NCBI GenBank assembly: GCA_944391635.1
Contig: CALXUL010000229.1
Span: forward strand, 1 to 5,450
Length of the DNA stretch: 5,450 nt
Direction of reading: 5' to 3'
DNA from: an uncultured Clostridia bacterium
Lineage (GTDB): Bacteria; Bacillota; Clostridia; UBA1381
Shown: in pieces, positions 1 to 5,450 of the stretch
How the letters are laid out: each line of letters begins with the position of its first letter
Numbering within the stretch: position 1 is the first letter of the stretch
Translations under genes and position numbers: made by a program
The notes under the pieces: model-generated
Told to the model about the DNA's origin: nothing
The model's database searches: none
What the model saw: the letters and a program-made list of their open reading frames with translations, nothing else

Positions 1-1
1 A

Positions 2-3000
2 TATACCGCGTCACAGGGTCTTTTGCTGATGATCCCGAACATGTACAAAATTGCAGGTGAACTTTTACCTTGCGTATTTAACGTATCTGCAAGAGCTCTT
101 GCATCTCACGCTCTGTCAATTTTTGGCGACCATCAGGACGTTATGGCTTGCCGTCAGACTGGCTTTGCTATGCTCGCATCAACTAACCCTCAGGAAGCTA
201 TGGATCTTGGTGCAGTTGCTCATCTTACAACTATTAAAGCCCGCGTTCCGTTCCTTCATTTCTTTGATGGTTTTAGAACATCTCACGAATATCAGAAAGT
301 TGCTTGCTGGGATTATAAAGATCTTGCAGAAATGGTAGACTGGGATGCTATAAACAATTTCAGACGTTCTTCTTTAAATCCTGAACATCCCGCACAGCGC
401 GGTACTGCTCAGAACCCTGACGTATTCTTCCAGGCAAAAGAAGCTGTTAACAAATATTATTTGGCTGTACCTGAAATATGCCAGTCATATATGGATAAGG
501 TTAACGAGAAAATCGGCTCAGACTATAAACTGTTTAATTATCATGGCGCATCCGATGCTGAAACCGTTATAGTTGCTATGGGTTCGGTTTGTGATACAAT
601 CGAAGAAACCGTTGACTATATGAACGCTCACGGCGAAAAAGTAGGTCTTATCAAAATAAGACTTTATCGTCCGTTCTCTGTTTCTCATTTTGTTGACGCT
701 ATACCCGATTCCGTAAAGAAGATTGTTGTTCTTGACAGAACTAAAGAGTCCGGCTCAGTTGGTGAACCGGTTTATCTTGATGTATGCGCAGCAATTGCAG
801 ATACTAAGTTTGCCGGTGTGCCTGTATTTGGCGGACGTTACGGTCTTGGTTCAAAAGATACTACTCCTGCTCAGATAATTGCAGCTTTCAAGAACACCGA
901 AAAGAAACATTTTACTATCGGTATTGTTGATGATGTAACAAATCTTTCACTTGATCTTGATGAAAATCCAGATACCACACCTAAGGGTATTACAAGCTGT
1001 AAGTTCTGGGGACTTGGTGCTGACGGTACAGTCGGTGCTAACAAAAACTCTGTTAAAATCATCGGTGACCACACTGACATGAATGTTCAGGCATATTTTG
1101 ATTATGACTCGAAAAAATCCGGTGGTCTTACCGTATCACACTTGCGTTTCGGTCATGCTAAGATTACATCAACATACCTTATCAACAAGGCTGATTTTGT
1201 TGCTTGTCATAAGGCTTCTTATATCAGACAGTATGATATGGTTCAGGATGTAAAACCTGGCGGCGTATTCCTTCTTAACTGCTCTTGGAACGCTCAGGAG
1301 CTTGATGAGCACCTCCCCGGACAGGTTAAGAAATATATTGCAGACAATAACATTCAGTTCTACACAATAGACGGTGTTAAAATCGGTAAGGAAATCGGTC
1401 TTGGAAACAGAATTAATACTGTACTTCAGTCTGCTTTCTTTAAACTTGCAAATATCATTCCTGCTGAAGATGCAATCCAGTATATGAAGGATGCAGCTAC
1501 TGCTTCTTACTCAAAGAAGGGTGACGCAGTTGTTAAGATGAACCATGAAGCAATTGACAAGGGCGCTCTTGAGGTTGTTAAGGTAGACGTTCCCGAATCA
1601 TGGAAAAATGCACAGCCCGAAGAGCTTGGTACAAAGCACGAAGGCGAAGGCAAGCTGATTGATTATGTAAATAACATTCTCGTACCTATAAATGGCTTCC
1701 GCGGCTCAAAGCTGCCAGTTTCAGCATTTGAACCGTATGTAAACGGCGAAGTTCCACTCGGTTCTTCTGCATATGAAAAGCGCGGTCTAGCAATCGATGT
1801 TCCTGTTTGGAATCCAGATGCCTGCGTGCAGTGCGGTCTTTGCTCATATGTATGTCCTCACGCTTGTATCCGTCCGGCTGTTATGAATGAAGAAGAAGCT
1901 AAAAATGCACCAGAAGGTACAAAGATGGCTGATTTGAAACAACTTCCTGGTTATAAGTTTGCTGTAACAGTTTCAGTACTTGACTGTACAGGCTGCGGCT
2001 CTTGTGTAAATGTATGTCCTGAAGTTAAGGGAACCAAAGCTTTGACTATGTCAAGTCTTGATACTCAGCTTGACGTACAGAACGCTTTCGATTACGGCAT
2101 TAAACTTGAGCCGAAACAGGATGTATTTGATAAATTTGCAATTACAACTGTTAAGGGTTCACAGTTCAGAAAGCCATATCTCGAATTCTCTGGCGCTTGT
2201 GCAGGCTGCGGCGAAACACCATATGCAAAGCTTATAACACAGCTGTTCGGTGACAGAATGTATATTGCTAACGCAACAGGCTGTTCATCAATCTGGGGCG
2301 GTTCAAGTCCTTCTACACCGTACACAAGCGATTCTGAAGGCAGAGGTCCTGCTTGGGCAAACTCACTGTTTGAGGATAATGCTGAGTTTGGTTATGGTAT
2401 GTTCTTAGGTCAGAATGCAATCAGAAATGCCAACTTTGAAAGACTTACCAAAATAGCTGAAAGCGAACCTTCAGTTAAGCCTGCAATCGACAAGTTTTTC
2501 GATACAAAAGACAGCAGCGCAGCAAACAAGGTTGCTACTGAAGAATTATTAAAGGCTCTTGCTAATGTAAATTCTGAAGAAGCAAAGAATGTTATCGCAG
2601 ACAAAGAATATCTCGGCAAGAAATCTGTTTGGGTATTCGGTGGCGACGGCTGGGCTTATGATATTGGTTTTGGCGGTCTTGACCATGTAATCGCATCCGG
2701 CGAAGATGTTAACATTATGGTATTTGATACCGAAGTTTATTCAAATACAGGCGGTCAGTCCTCTAAATCTACTCCTACCGGCGCTATTGCTCAATTTGCA
2801 GCAGCAGGTAAGGTTGTAAAGAAAAAGGACTTAGCTGCAATTGCAATGAGCTACGGCTATGTTTACGTTGCTCAGATTGCTCAGGGTGCAGACTACAATC
2901 AGTGCCTAAAAGCATTACTTGAGGCTGAAAGCTATCATGGTCCTTCAATCATAATCGGATATGCTCCTTGTATCAACCACGGTATCAAGGGCGGTATGAG

Positions 3001-3268
3001 CATTGCTCAGACCGAAGAGAAGAAAGCTGTTCAGGCTGGTTACTGGCATCTGTTTAGATACGATCCCAGACTTGCTCTCGAAGGCAAGAATCCATTCCAG
3101 CTCGATTCTAAAGAACCGACAATGAGCTATGAAGACTTTATCATGGGTGAAGTTCGTTATAACTCTCTTGCACGTTCAAACCCTGAAAGAGCTAAAGCTC
3201 TCTTTGAAAAGGCTTGTGCAGATGCAAAAGCTAAATATGCACATCTGGTTGAACTTGCAAACAAATAA
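2..3268 (+). CDS. nifJ: Pyruvate:ferredoxin (flavodoxin) oxidoreductase, 5'-partial
   Basis: This cytoplasmic enzyme oxidatively decarboxylates pyruvate with CoA to acetyl-CoA and CO2 and passes two electrons to ferredoxin or flavodoxin, a central step of anaerobic fermentation. The reading frame is open from base 2 and begins TASQGLLLMIPNMYK, an internal motif of the family, so the gene starts upstream of the window; about 80 residues, including the expected pyruvate-site Thr and catalytic Glu, are missing. Counting from base 2 there are 1088 residues. The SARAL arginine (31) probably matches the substrate-binding Arg114 of the Desulfovibrio africanus enzyme. The gamma-type domain begins near WGLGADG (336) and the EKR motif is at 592-594. 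Two 4Fe-4S ferredoxin motifs follow (Cys 608/611/614/618 and 662/665/668/672). The proximal-cluster cysteines are 733, 736, 761 and 990. The thiamine diphosphate motif is GDG (881-883) to YSNTGG (Asn 915). The long C-terminal extension of the Desulfovibrio enzyme is absent, as usual in clostridia. No frameshift or missing ligand is seen. Confidence 0.97.
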   Translation, partial: YTASQGLLLMIPNMYKIAGELLPCVFNVSARALASHALSIFGDHQDVMACRQTGFAMLASTNPQEAMDLGAVAHLTTIKARVPFLHFFDGFRTSHEYQKVACWDYKDLAEMVDWDAINNFRRSSLNPEHPAQRGTAQNPDVFFQAKEAVNKYYLAVPEICQSYMDKVNEKIGSDYKLFNYHGASDAETVIVAMGSVCDTIEETVDYMNAHGEKVGLIKIRLYRPFSVSHFVDAIPDSVKKIVVLDRTKESGSVGEPVYLDVCAAIADTKFAGVPVFGGRYGLGSKDTTPAQIIAAFKNTEKKHFTIGIVDDVTNLSLDLDENPDTTPKGITSCKFWGLGADGTVGANKNSVKIIGDHTDMNVQAYFDYDSKKSGGLTVSHLRFGHAKITSTYLINKADFVACHKASYIRQYDMVQDVKPGGVFLLNCSWNAQELDEHLPGQVKKYIADNNIQFYTIDGVKIGKEIGLGNRINTVLQSAFFKLANIIPAEDAIQYMKDAATASYSKKGDAVVKMNHEAIDKGALEVVKVDVPESWKNAQPEELGTKHEGEGKLIDYVNNILVPINGFRGSKLPVSAFEPYVNGEVPLGSSAYEKRGLAIDVPVWNPDACVQCGLCSYVCPHACIRPAVMNEEEAKNAPEGTKMADLKQLPGYKFAVTVSVLDCTGCGSCVNVCPEVKGTKALTMSSLDTQLDVQNAFDYGIKLEPKQDVFDKFAITTVKGSQFRKPYLEFSGACAGCGETPYAKLITQLFGDRMYIANATGCSSIWGGSSPSTPYTSDSEGRGPAWANSLFEDNAEFGYGMFLGQNAIRNANFERLTKIAESEPSVKPAIDKFFDTKDSSAANKVATEELLKALANVNSEEAKNVIADKEYLGKKSVWVFGGDGWAYDIGFGGLDHVIASGEDVNIMVFDTEVYSNTGGQSSKSTPTGAIAQFAAAGKVVKKKDLAAIAMSYGYVYVAQIAQGADYNQCLKALLEAESYHGPSIIIGYAPCINHGIKGGMSIAQTEEKKAVQAGYWHLFRYDPRLALEGKNPFQLDSKEPTMSYEDFIMGEVRYNSLARSNPERAKALFEKACADAKAKYAHLVELANK

Positions 3269-3288
3269 TTTTGTAATAGGTTTTATTG

Positions 3289-3330
3289 AAAAAACGTATT
3301 ACCCGGTTAATTTCGGGTAATACGTTTTTT
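3289..3330 (+). terminator. Rho-independent terminator of nifJ, probably bidirectional
   Basis: Starting 20 bases after the nifJ stop there is a perfect 17-bp inverted repeat (3289-3305 with 3314-3330) around an 8-base loop. The core AACGTATTACCCG pairs with its complement, and the outer six pairs are A6 on the left and T6 on the right. The T run follows the GC-bearing core directly, as in an intrinsic terminator. Because the flanks are A6/T6, the same structure has a U tract when read from the minus strand, so it could also stop transcripts that read through from the convergent gdhA gene. Confidence 0.93.
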
Positions 3331-3460
3331 ACATCATACTTTTTAATTTTTCCTATTAACTGTTTATAATAAATAGCAGAATTTTTGTACTCTGTTCTTA
3401 GCAAAAAAATGCGCCCAAGGTCAAATCTTTAATCCACTTTATAACCTTTCCTATATTATA
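3331..3460. other. Convergent intergenic spacer with no recognisable gene
   Basis: This AT-rich stretch lies between the terminators of nifJ (plus) and gdhA (minus). I see no open reading frame with a ribosome binding site, no tRNA and no strong hairpin in it. A TATAAT hexamer on the plus strand at 3365-3370 lacks a good -35 partner and has no gene downstream of it, so I do not call a promoter. Confidence 0.6.
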
Positions 3461-3492
3461 TAAAAACGCCGCAGTAATTAATACTGCGGCGT
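3461..3492 (-). terminator. Rho-independent terminator of gdhA
   Basis: Read on the minus strand, an 11-bp GC-rich perfect stem (3482-3492 pairing with 3466-3476, core ACGCCGCAGTA on the plus strand) encloses a 5-base loop and is followed at once by five T residues (3461-3465) and further AT-rich sequence. It begins 14 bases after the gdhA stop codon. On the plus strand the hairpin lacks a proper T tract, so it is oriented for gdhA. Confidence 0.93.
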
Positions 3493-3506
3493 AAAATTTA
3501 TCAAAA

Positions 3507-4847
3507 TCATACACAGCCCTGTGCTTTCATTGCTTCAGCAACTTTTAAGAAGCCTGCAATATTTGCACCTGCCATATAGTTTCCTTCCATACCGTATTCC
3601 TTTGCAGCTGAATCACAAGCAGCAAATATACTCTTCATAATGCCCTTTAATTTAGCGTCAACTTCTTCAAATGTCCATGAAAGTCTTTCTGAATTCTGGC
3701 TCATTTCAAGACCTGAAGTTGCAACTCCGCCGGCATTTGCTGCCTTAGCAGGACCGTAAAGAATACCGTTTGCAAGATATACTTCAATTGCTTCCGGAGT
3801 TGAAGGCATATTAGCGCCCTCTGCAACAGCAAAGCAACCATTTTTAACAAGAGCTTCAGCACTTGCTTTATCAATCTCATTCTGAGTTGCGCAAGGAAGG
3901 GCAATATCACAAGGAATTGTCCAAATTCCACTGCAGCCCTCTGTATATACAGCATCAGGATGAGTATTTACATATTCCTTAATTCTCTTTCTCTCAACTT
4001 CCTTAAGCTGCTTTACACAAGCAAGGTCAATACCGTTTTTATCATAAATATAACCATTAGAGTCGGACAAAGCAACTACCTTTGCTCCAAGCTCAGTTGC
4101 TTTCTCAGTTGCATAAATTGCAACATTTCCTGATCCGGAAATAACAACAGTCTTACCCTCAAAACTCTTTCCATTAGCCTTTAGCATTTCATCTGTAAAG
4201 TAGCACAATCCATAACCTGTTGCTTCTGTTCTTGCCAAAGAACCGCCGTATGTAAGACCTTTACCGGTCAATACGCCAGAAAACTCATTTTTAATTCTCT
4301 TATACTGACCAAACATATATCCTATTTCACGCGCACCTGTACCAATATCACCAGCAGGCACATCGCAATCCGGACCGATATGACGATAAAGTTCTGTCAT
4401 AAAACTTTGGCAGAATCTCATTACTTCAGCATCTGACTTGCCCTTAGGATCAAAGTCTGAACCGCCCTTACCGCCGCCCATAGGCAGTCTAGTAAGACTG
4501 TTCTTAAATACCTGTTCAAATCCAAGGAACTTGATTATTCCAATATAAACAGACGGATGCAGACGAAGCCCGCCCTTATAGGGTCCGATTGCAGAGTTAT
4601 ACTGAACTCTGAAACCACGGTTAACCTGAACTTTGCCATTATCATCGACCCAGGGTACACGGAAAATAATCTGTCTTTCCGGTTCAACCAATCTGTCGAT
4701 CACTCCTGCCTCAACCAAATCCGGACGTCTTTCTACTACCGGCTCAAGGCTTTCAAGAACCTCAGTAACGGCCTGGATAAATTCAGGCTCATTCTGATTT
4801 CTCTTTTTTACGGTTTCAAGAACCTCGCAAAGGTACTTGTTTTTCAT
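3507..4847 (-). CDS. gdhA: Glutamate dehydrogenase, probably NADP-specific
   Basis: The enzyme catalyses reversible reductive amination of 2-oxoglutarate with ammonium to glutamate, in the cytoplasm, normally as a hexamer. The product is 446 residues, matching the roughly 445-450 usual for this bacterial class. The N-terminal substrate domain carries PYKGGLR (Lys91), Lys115 and the catalytic LPMGGGKGGSDFDPKG (Lys127), then PAGDIGTGAREIGYM with Asp167; these match the substrate-binding and catalytic residues of the Escherichia coli and Clostridium symbiosum enzymes. A Rossmann domain follows with GSGNVA (238-243). After its second strand the sequence is ALSDSNG, as in the NADP-dependent E. coli enzyme and unlike the SGPDG of the NAD-dependent C. 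symbiosum enzyme, so NADPH use is inferred. SGLEMSQNSERLSW (from 378) is the conserved C-terminal substrate segment. The ATG at 4847 is chosen because AGGAGGG lies six bases upstream; an in-frame GTG at 4892 lies inside the promoter. The gene is monocistronic, with its own promoter and terminator, and converges on nifJ. Confidence 0.97.
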   Translation of the reverse strand: MKNKYLCEVLETVKKRNQNEPEFIQAVTEVLESLEPVVERRPDLVEAGVIDRLVEPERQIIFRVPWVDDNGKVQVNRGFRVQYNSAIGPYKGGLRLHPSVYIGIIKFLGFEQVFKNSLTRLPMGGGKGGSDFDPKGKSDAEVMRFCQSFMTELYRHIGPDCDVPAGDIGTGAREIGYMFGQYKRIKNEFSGVLTGKGLTYGGSLARTEATGYGLCYFTDEMLKANGKSFEGKTVVISGSGNVAIYATEKATELGAKVVALSDSNGYIYDKNGIDLACVKQLKEVERKRIKEYVNTHPDAVYTEGCSGIWTIPCDIALPCATQNEIDKASAEALVKNGCFAVAEGANMPSTPEAIEVYLANGILYGPAKAANAGGVATSGLEMSQNSERLSWTFEEVDAKLKGIMKSIFAACDSAAKEYGMEGNYMAGANIAGFLKVAEAMKAQGCV

Positions 4848-4853
4848 TAAAAT

Positions 4854-4860
4854 CCCTCCT
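4854..4860 (-). promoter_or_regulatory. Ribosome binding site deciding the gdhA start
   Basis: On the minus strand AGGAGGG is followed by six bases (ATTTTA) and then the ATG at 4847-4845. This near-perfect anti-16S match at ideal spacing fixes the start of glutamate dehydrogenase and rules against the upstream in-frame GTG at 4892, which would add 15 residues (MYNIYSCVKQIGGIL) with no family counterpart. Confidence 0.92.
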
Positions 4861-4883
4861 ATTTGTTTAACACAACTGTAAAT

Positions 4884-4912
4884 ATTATACACTCTGAAAC
4901 TTTAAAAATCAA
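4884..4912 (-). promoter_or_regulatory. SigA-type promoter of gdhA
   Basis: On the minus strand a TTGATT hexamer (4907-4912) is separated by exactly 17 bases from a consensus TATAAT (4884-4889). The -35 element matches TTGACA at four of six bases and the -10 element matches fully. Transcription would start near 4877, giving a leader of about 30 bases that holds the ribosome binding site, so there is no room for a riboswitch or leader attenuator downstream of this start. The upstream bases are rich in A and T runs, which could act as an UP element. No other promoter this good is visible before the gene. Confidence 0.8.
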
Positions 4913-4924
4913 GTGATTTTTTGT

Positions 4925-4987
4925 AAAAAATACTGCCCTAAAACGCCCAAAAAGTTACCCAACGTTAACAACGTTTTAGCCGTGCAG
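4925..4987 (-). repeat. Interrupted inverted repeat beside a T tract, upstream of gdhA
   Basis: Arms CTAAAACG (4938-4945) and CGTTTTAG (4972-4979) are perfectly complementary. Outside them CTGC (4933-4936) can pair with GCAG (4984-4987) across a short asymmetric bulge. Inside, GTTA (4954-4957) can pair with TAAC (4966-4969). Read on the minus strand the outer arm is followed by TATTTTTT (4932-4925), which resembles a weak terminator. The block also contains AACGTT twice (4961-4966 and 4970-4975), a palindromic hexamer in direct repeat. It sits 13-75 bases upstream of the gdhA -35 element. It could be an operator, a terminator remnant, the end of an unannotated transcript, or chance in AT-rich DNA; I cannot distinguish these. 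Confidence 0.35.
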
Positions 4988-5078
4988 ATTCTTAGGTATA
5001 CGGTAAAAAAATTTTTAATTTTTTTTAGCGAAAATTATTCAAATATTTTACTGTTACTTGTATTTATAAAAACACACT
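4988..5078. other. AT-rich noncoding spacer with long A and T runs
   Basis: Between the interrupted repeat and the spoVG terminator the sequence is strongly AT-rich, with A7-T5 (5005-5016) and T8 (5019-5026) runs likely to make the DNA intrinsically curved. No open reading frame with a ribosome binding site is present. On the minus strand TAAAAT (5045-5050) resembles a -10 element, but none of the hexamers 16-18 bases upstream resembles a -35. I assign no function. Confidence 0.5.
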
Positions 5079-5111
5079 AAAAAAGCCGGCACGATAGTTG
5101 CCGGTTTTTTT
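5079..5111 (-). terminator. Rho-independent terminator of spoVG
   Basis: On the minus strand a 6-bp stem CCGGCA/TGCCGG (5099-5104 with 5086-5091) with a 7-base loop is followed by C and six T residues (5084-5079). It starts six bases after the spoVG stop codon. The stem is short but almost all G-C. An A7 run on the other side makes partial bidirectional activity possible, though no plus-strand gene runs into it. Confidence 0.88.
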
Positions 5112-5117
5112 AAATAA

Positions 5118-5384
5118 TCATTCTTCCTCGGACATTTCCTTTTCATATTGCTCAATTATTGCTTTCTCAAGCATGTCCCTCATTTCCTTGTTTATGGGAT
5201 GCGCAATATCCTTGTATTCATTTTCAGGCGTTTTGCGCGAAGGCATTGCAGTGAAAAGTTTATTTTGTCCCTCAATAATTTTAATGTCGTGCACTACAAA
5301 AGCGTCGTCAAACGTGACTGATACAACCGCTTTCATTTTCCCCTCAGATGCAATTCTCTTTATTCTGATATCCGTAATATCCAC
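5118..5384 (-). CDS. spoVG: SpoVG family nucleic-acid-binding regulator
   Basis: SpoVG is a small cytoplasmic protein, first known from sporulation and septum control in Bacillus subtilis and later shown in several species to bind DNA or RNA and to affect virulence, motility or cell-wall traits. The 88-residue product aligns without gaps to the family from its first residue: an N-terminal DITDIRIKRI strand, FVVHDIKIIEG (29-39), AMPSRKTPENEYKDIAHPIN (46-65) and a charged C-terminal helix ending EKEMSEEE. The basic pair Arg50-Lys51, implicated in nucleic-acid binding in homologues, is present. It is about nine residues shorter than the B. subtilis protein, all at the variable acidic tail. A GTG start is chosen because it matches the homologues' N terminus (B. 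subtilis begins MEVTDVRLRRV) and has GGTGGTGAT correctly spaced upstream. A terminator follows directly, so it is not co-transcribed with the next gene, gdhA. Its role in this organism is not shown by the sequence. Confidence 0.95.
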   Translation of the reverse strand: MDITDIRIKRIASEGKMKAVVSVTFDDAFVVHDIKIIEGQNKLFTAMPSRKTPENEYKDIAHPINKEMRDMLEKAIIEQYEKEMSEEE

Positions 5385-5388
5385 GAAA

Positions 5389-5401
5389 ATCACCACCCTC
5401 C
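5389..5401 (-). promoter_or_regulatory. Ribosome binding site deciding the spoVG GTG start
   Basis: The minus strand reads GGAGGGTGGTGAT and then TTTC before the GTG at 5384. GGTGGTGAT (5397-5389) matches the anti-Shine-Dalgarno complement GGAGGTGAT except for one base and leaves eight bases between GGTGG and the start codon. A second purine core, GGAGG (5401-5397), lies 12 bases from the GTG. An in-frame ATG at 5414 would add MFALWRVVIF but has no ribosome binding site in front of it. Confidence 0.82.
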
Positions 5402-5450
5402 ACAGAGCAAACATCGTTGTCTATTAGTGTCTGTCCAAAGATGATGTTAA
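5402..5450 (-). other. Upstream region of spoVG, promoter not identified
   Basis: These bases should hold or adjoin the spoVG promoter. On the minus strand TTAACA (near 5449-5444) resembles a -35, but the hexamer 18 bases downstream (TAATAG) is a poor -10, and no SigH-like AGGA...GAAT pair is visible. A 6-bp inverted repeat AACATC/GATGTT (5410-5415 and 5443-5448) is present with a 27-base gap and may be chance. spoVG could instead be transcribed from a promoter or an upstream gene beyond the window. Confidence 0.35.

Noticed and set aside
23..31. TTG at 23 or ATG at 29 as the true start of nifJ
   Set aside because: The frame is open to base 2, the residues before it (YTASQGLL) are conserved within the family, no ribosome binding site is present, and the N-terminal pyruvate-binding residues would be missing; the gene is cut by the window edge.
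1818..2020. A separate ferredoxin gene fused into nifJ as an unusual fusion
   Set aside because: Two 4Fe-4S motifs at this position are a standard domain of single-chain pyruvate:ferredoxin oxidoreductases.
3348..3376. Possible plus-strand promoter (TATAAT at 3365-3370) for a small RNA between the nifJ and gdhA terminators
   Set aside because: No acceptable -35 at 16-18 bases, no open reading frame, and the only downstream hairpin (3466-3492) lacks a T tract on the plus strand. TATAAT is frequent by chance in such AT-rich DNA.
4557..4850. 97-codon plus-strand open frame opposite the 5' part of gdhA
   Set aside because: It lies wholly antisense to well-conserved glutamate dehydrogenase sequence and shows no start signal or family resemblance.
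4848..4892. N-terminal extension of glutamate dehydrogenase from an in-frame GTG at 4892
   Set aside because: The codon lies within the predicted promoter upstream of the expected transcription start, lacks a ribosome binding site and gives residues with no family counterpart; ATG at 4847 has AGGAGGG at six bases.
5004..5027. TAAAAAAA/TTTTTTTA inverted repeat as a terminator
   Set aside because: All pairs are A-T, so the hairpin would be weak, and no gene ends there. It is better seen as A/T tracts that may curve the DNA.
5098..5427. 109-codon plus-strand open frame opposite spoVG
   Set aside because: It is antisense to a clear SpoVG coding region, has no ribosome binding site and no recognisable domain; it is a by-product of codon use on the other strand.

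Overview
The window looks like ordinary chromosomal core sequence from an anaerobic, low-GC Gram-positive bacterium, most likely in the Clostridia (possibly a gut Oscillospiraceae/Lachnospiraceae relative; this placement is inference). The evidence is a single-chain clostridial-type pyruvate:ferredoxin oxidoreductase, a hexameric-type bacterial glutamate dehydrogenase, a SpoVG homologue (almost confined to Gram-positive bacteria and a few other lineages), strong AGGAGG-type ribosome binding sites and AT-rich intergenic DNA with short hairpin/T-tract terminators.

Layout: (1) 2-3268, plus strand, is the 3' nine-tenths of nifJ (pyruvate:ferredoxin/flavodoxin oxidoreductase); about 80 N-terminal residues lie outside the window. 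It ends in a perfect 17-bp hairpin terminator (3289-3330). (2) 3331-3465 is a short convergent intergenic gap in which I see no gene. (3) 3507-4847, minus strand, is a complete glutamate dehydrogenase gene (gdhA) with its own promoter (4884-4912), a strong ribosome binding site and its own terminator (3461-3492). (4) 4913-5078 is AT-rich noncoding DNA with one interrupted inverted repeat next to a T tract, the only structure here not explained by the three genes. (5) 5118-5384, minus strand, is a complete spoVG gene that starts with GTG and ends in a terminator at 5079-5111. Its promoter is not convincingly visible in the remaining 66 bases.

The three genes appear to be three separate transcription units, not one pathway operon. 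PFOR supplies acetyl-CoA and reduced ferredoxin from pyruvate, GdhA links 2-oxoglutarate and ammonium to glutamate (probably with NADPH), and SpoVG is a nucleic-acid-binding regulator. All key catalytic and metal-binding residues that fall inside the window are intact. I found no mobile element, CRISPR array, tRNA, rRNA or defence-like cluster, and nothing that amounts to a new biological system. The findings below are start-site corrections, a coenzyme inference and a small number of noncoding structures.
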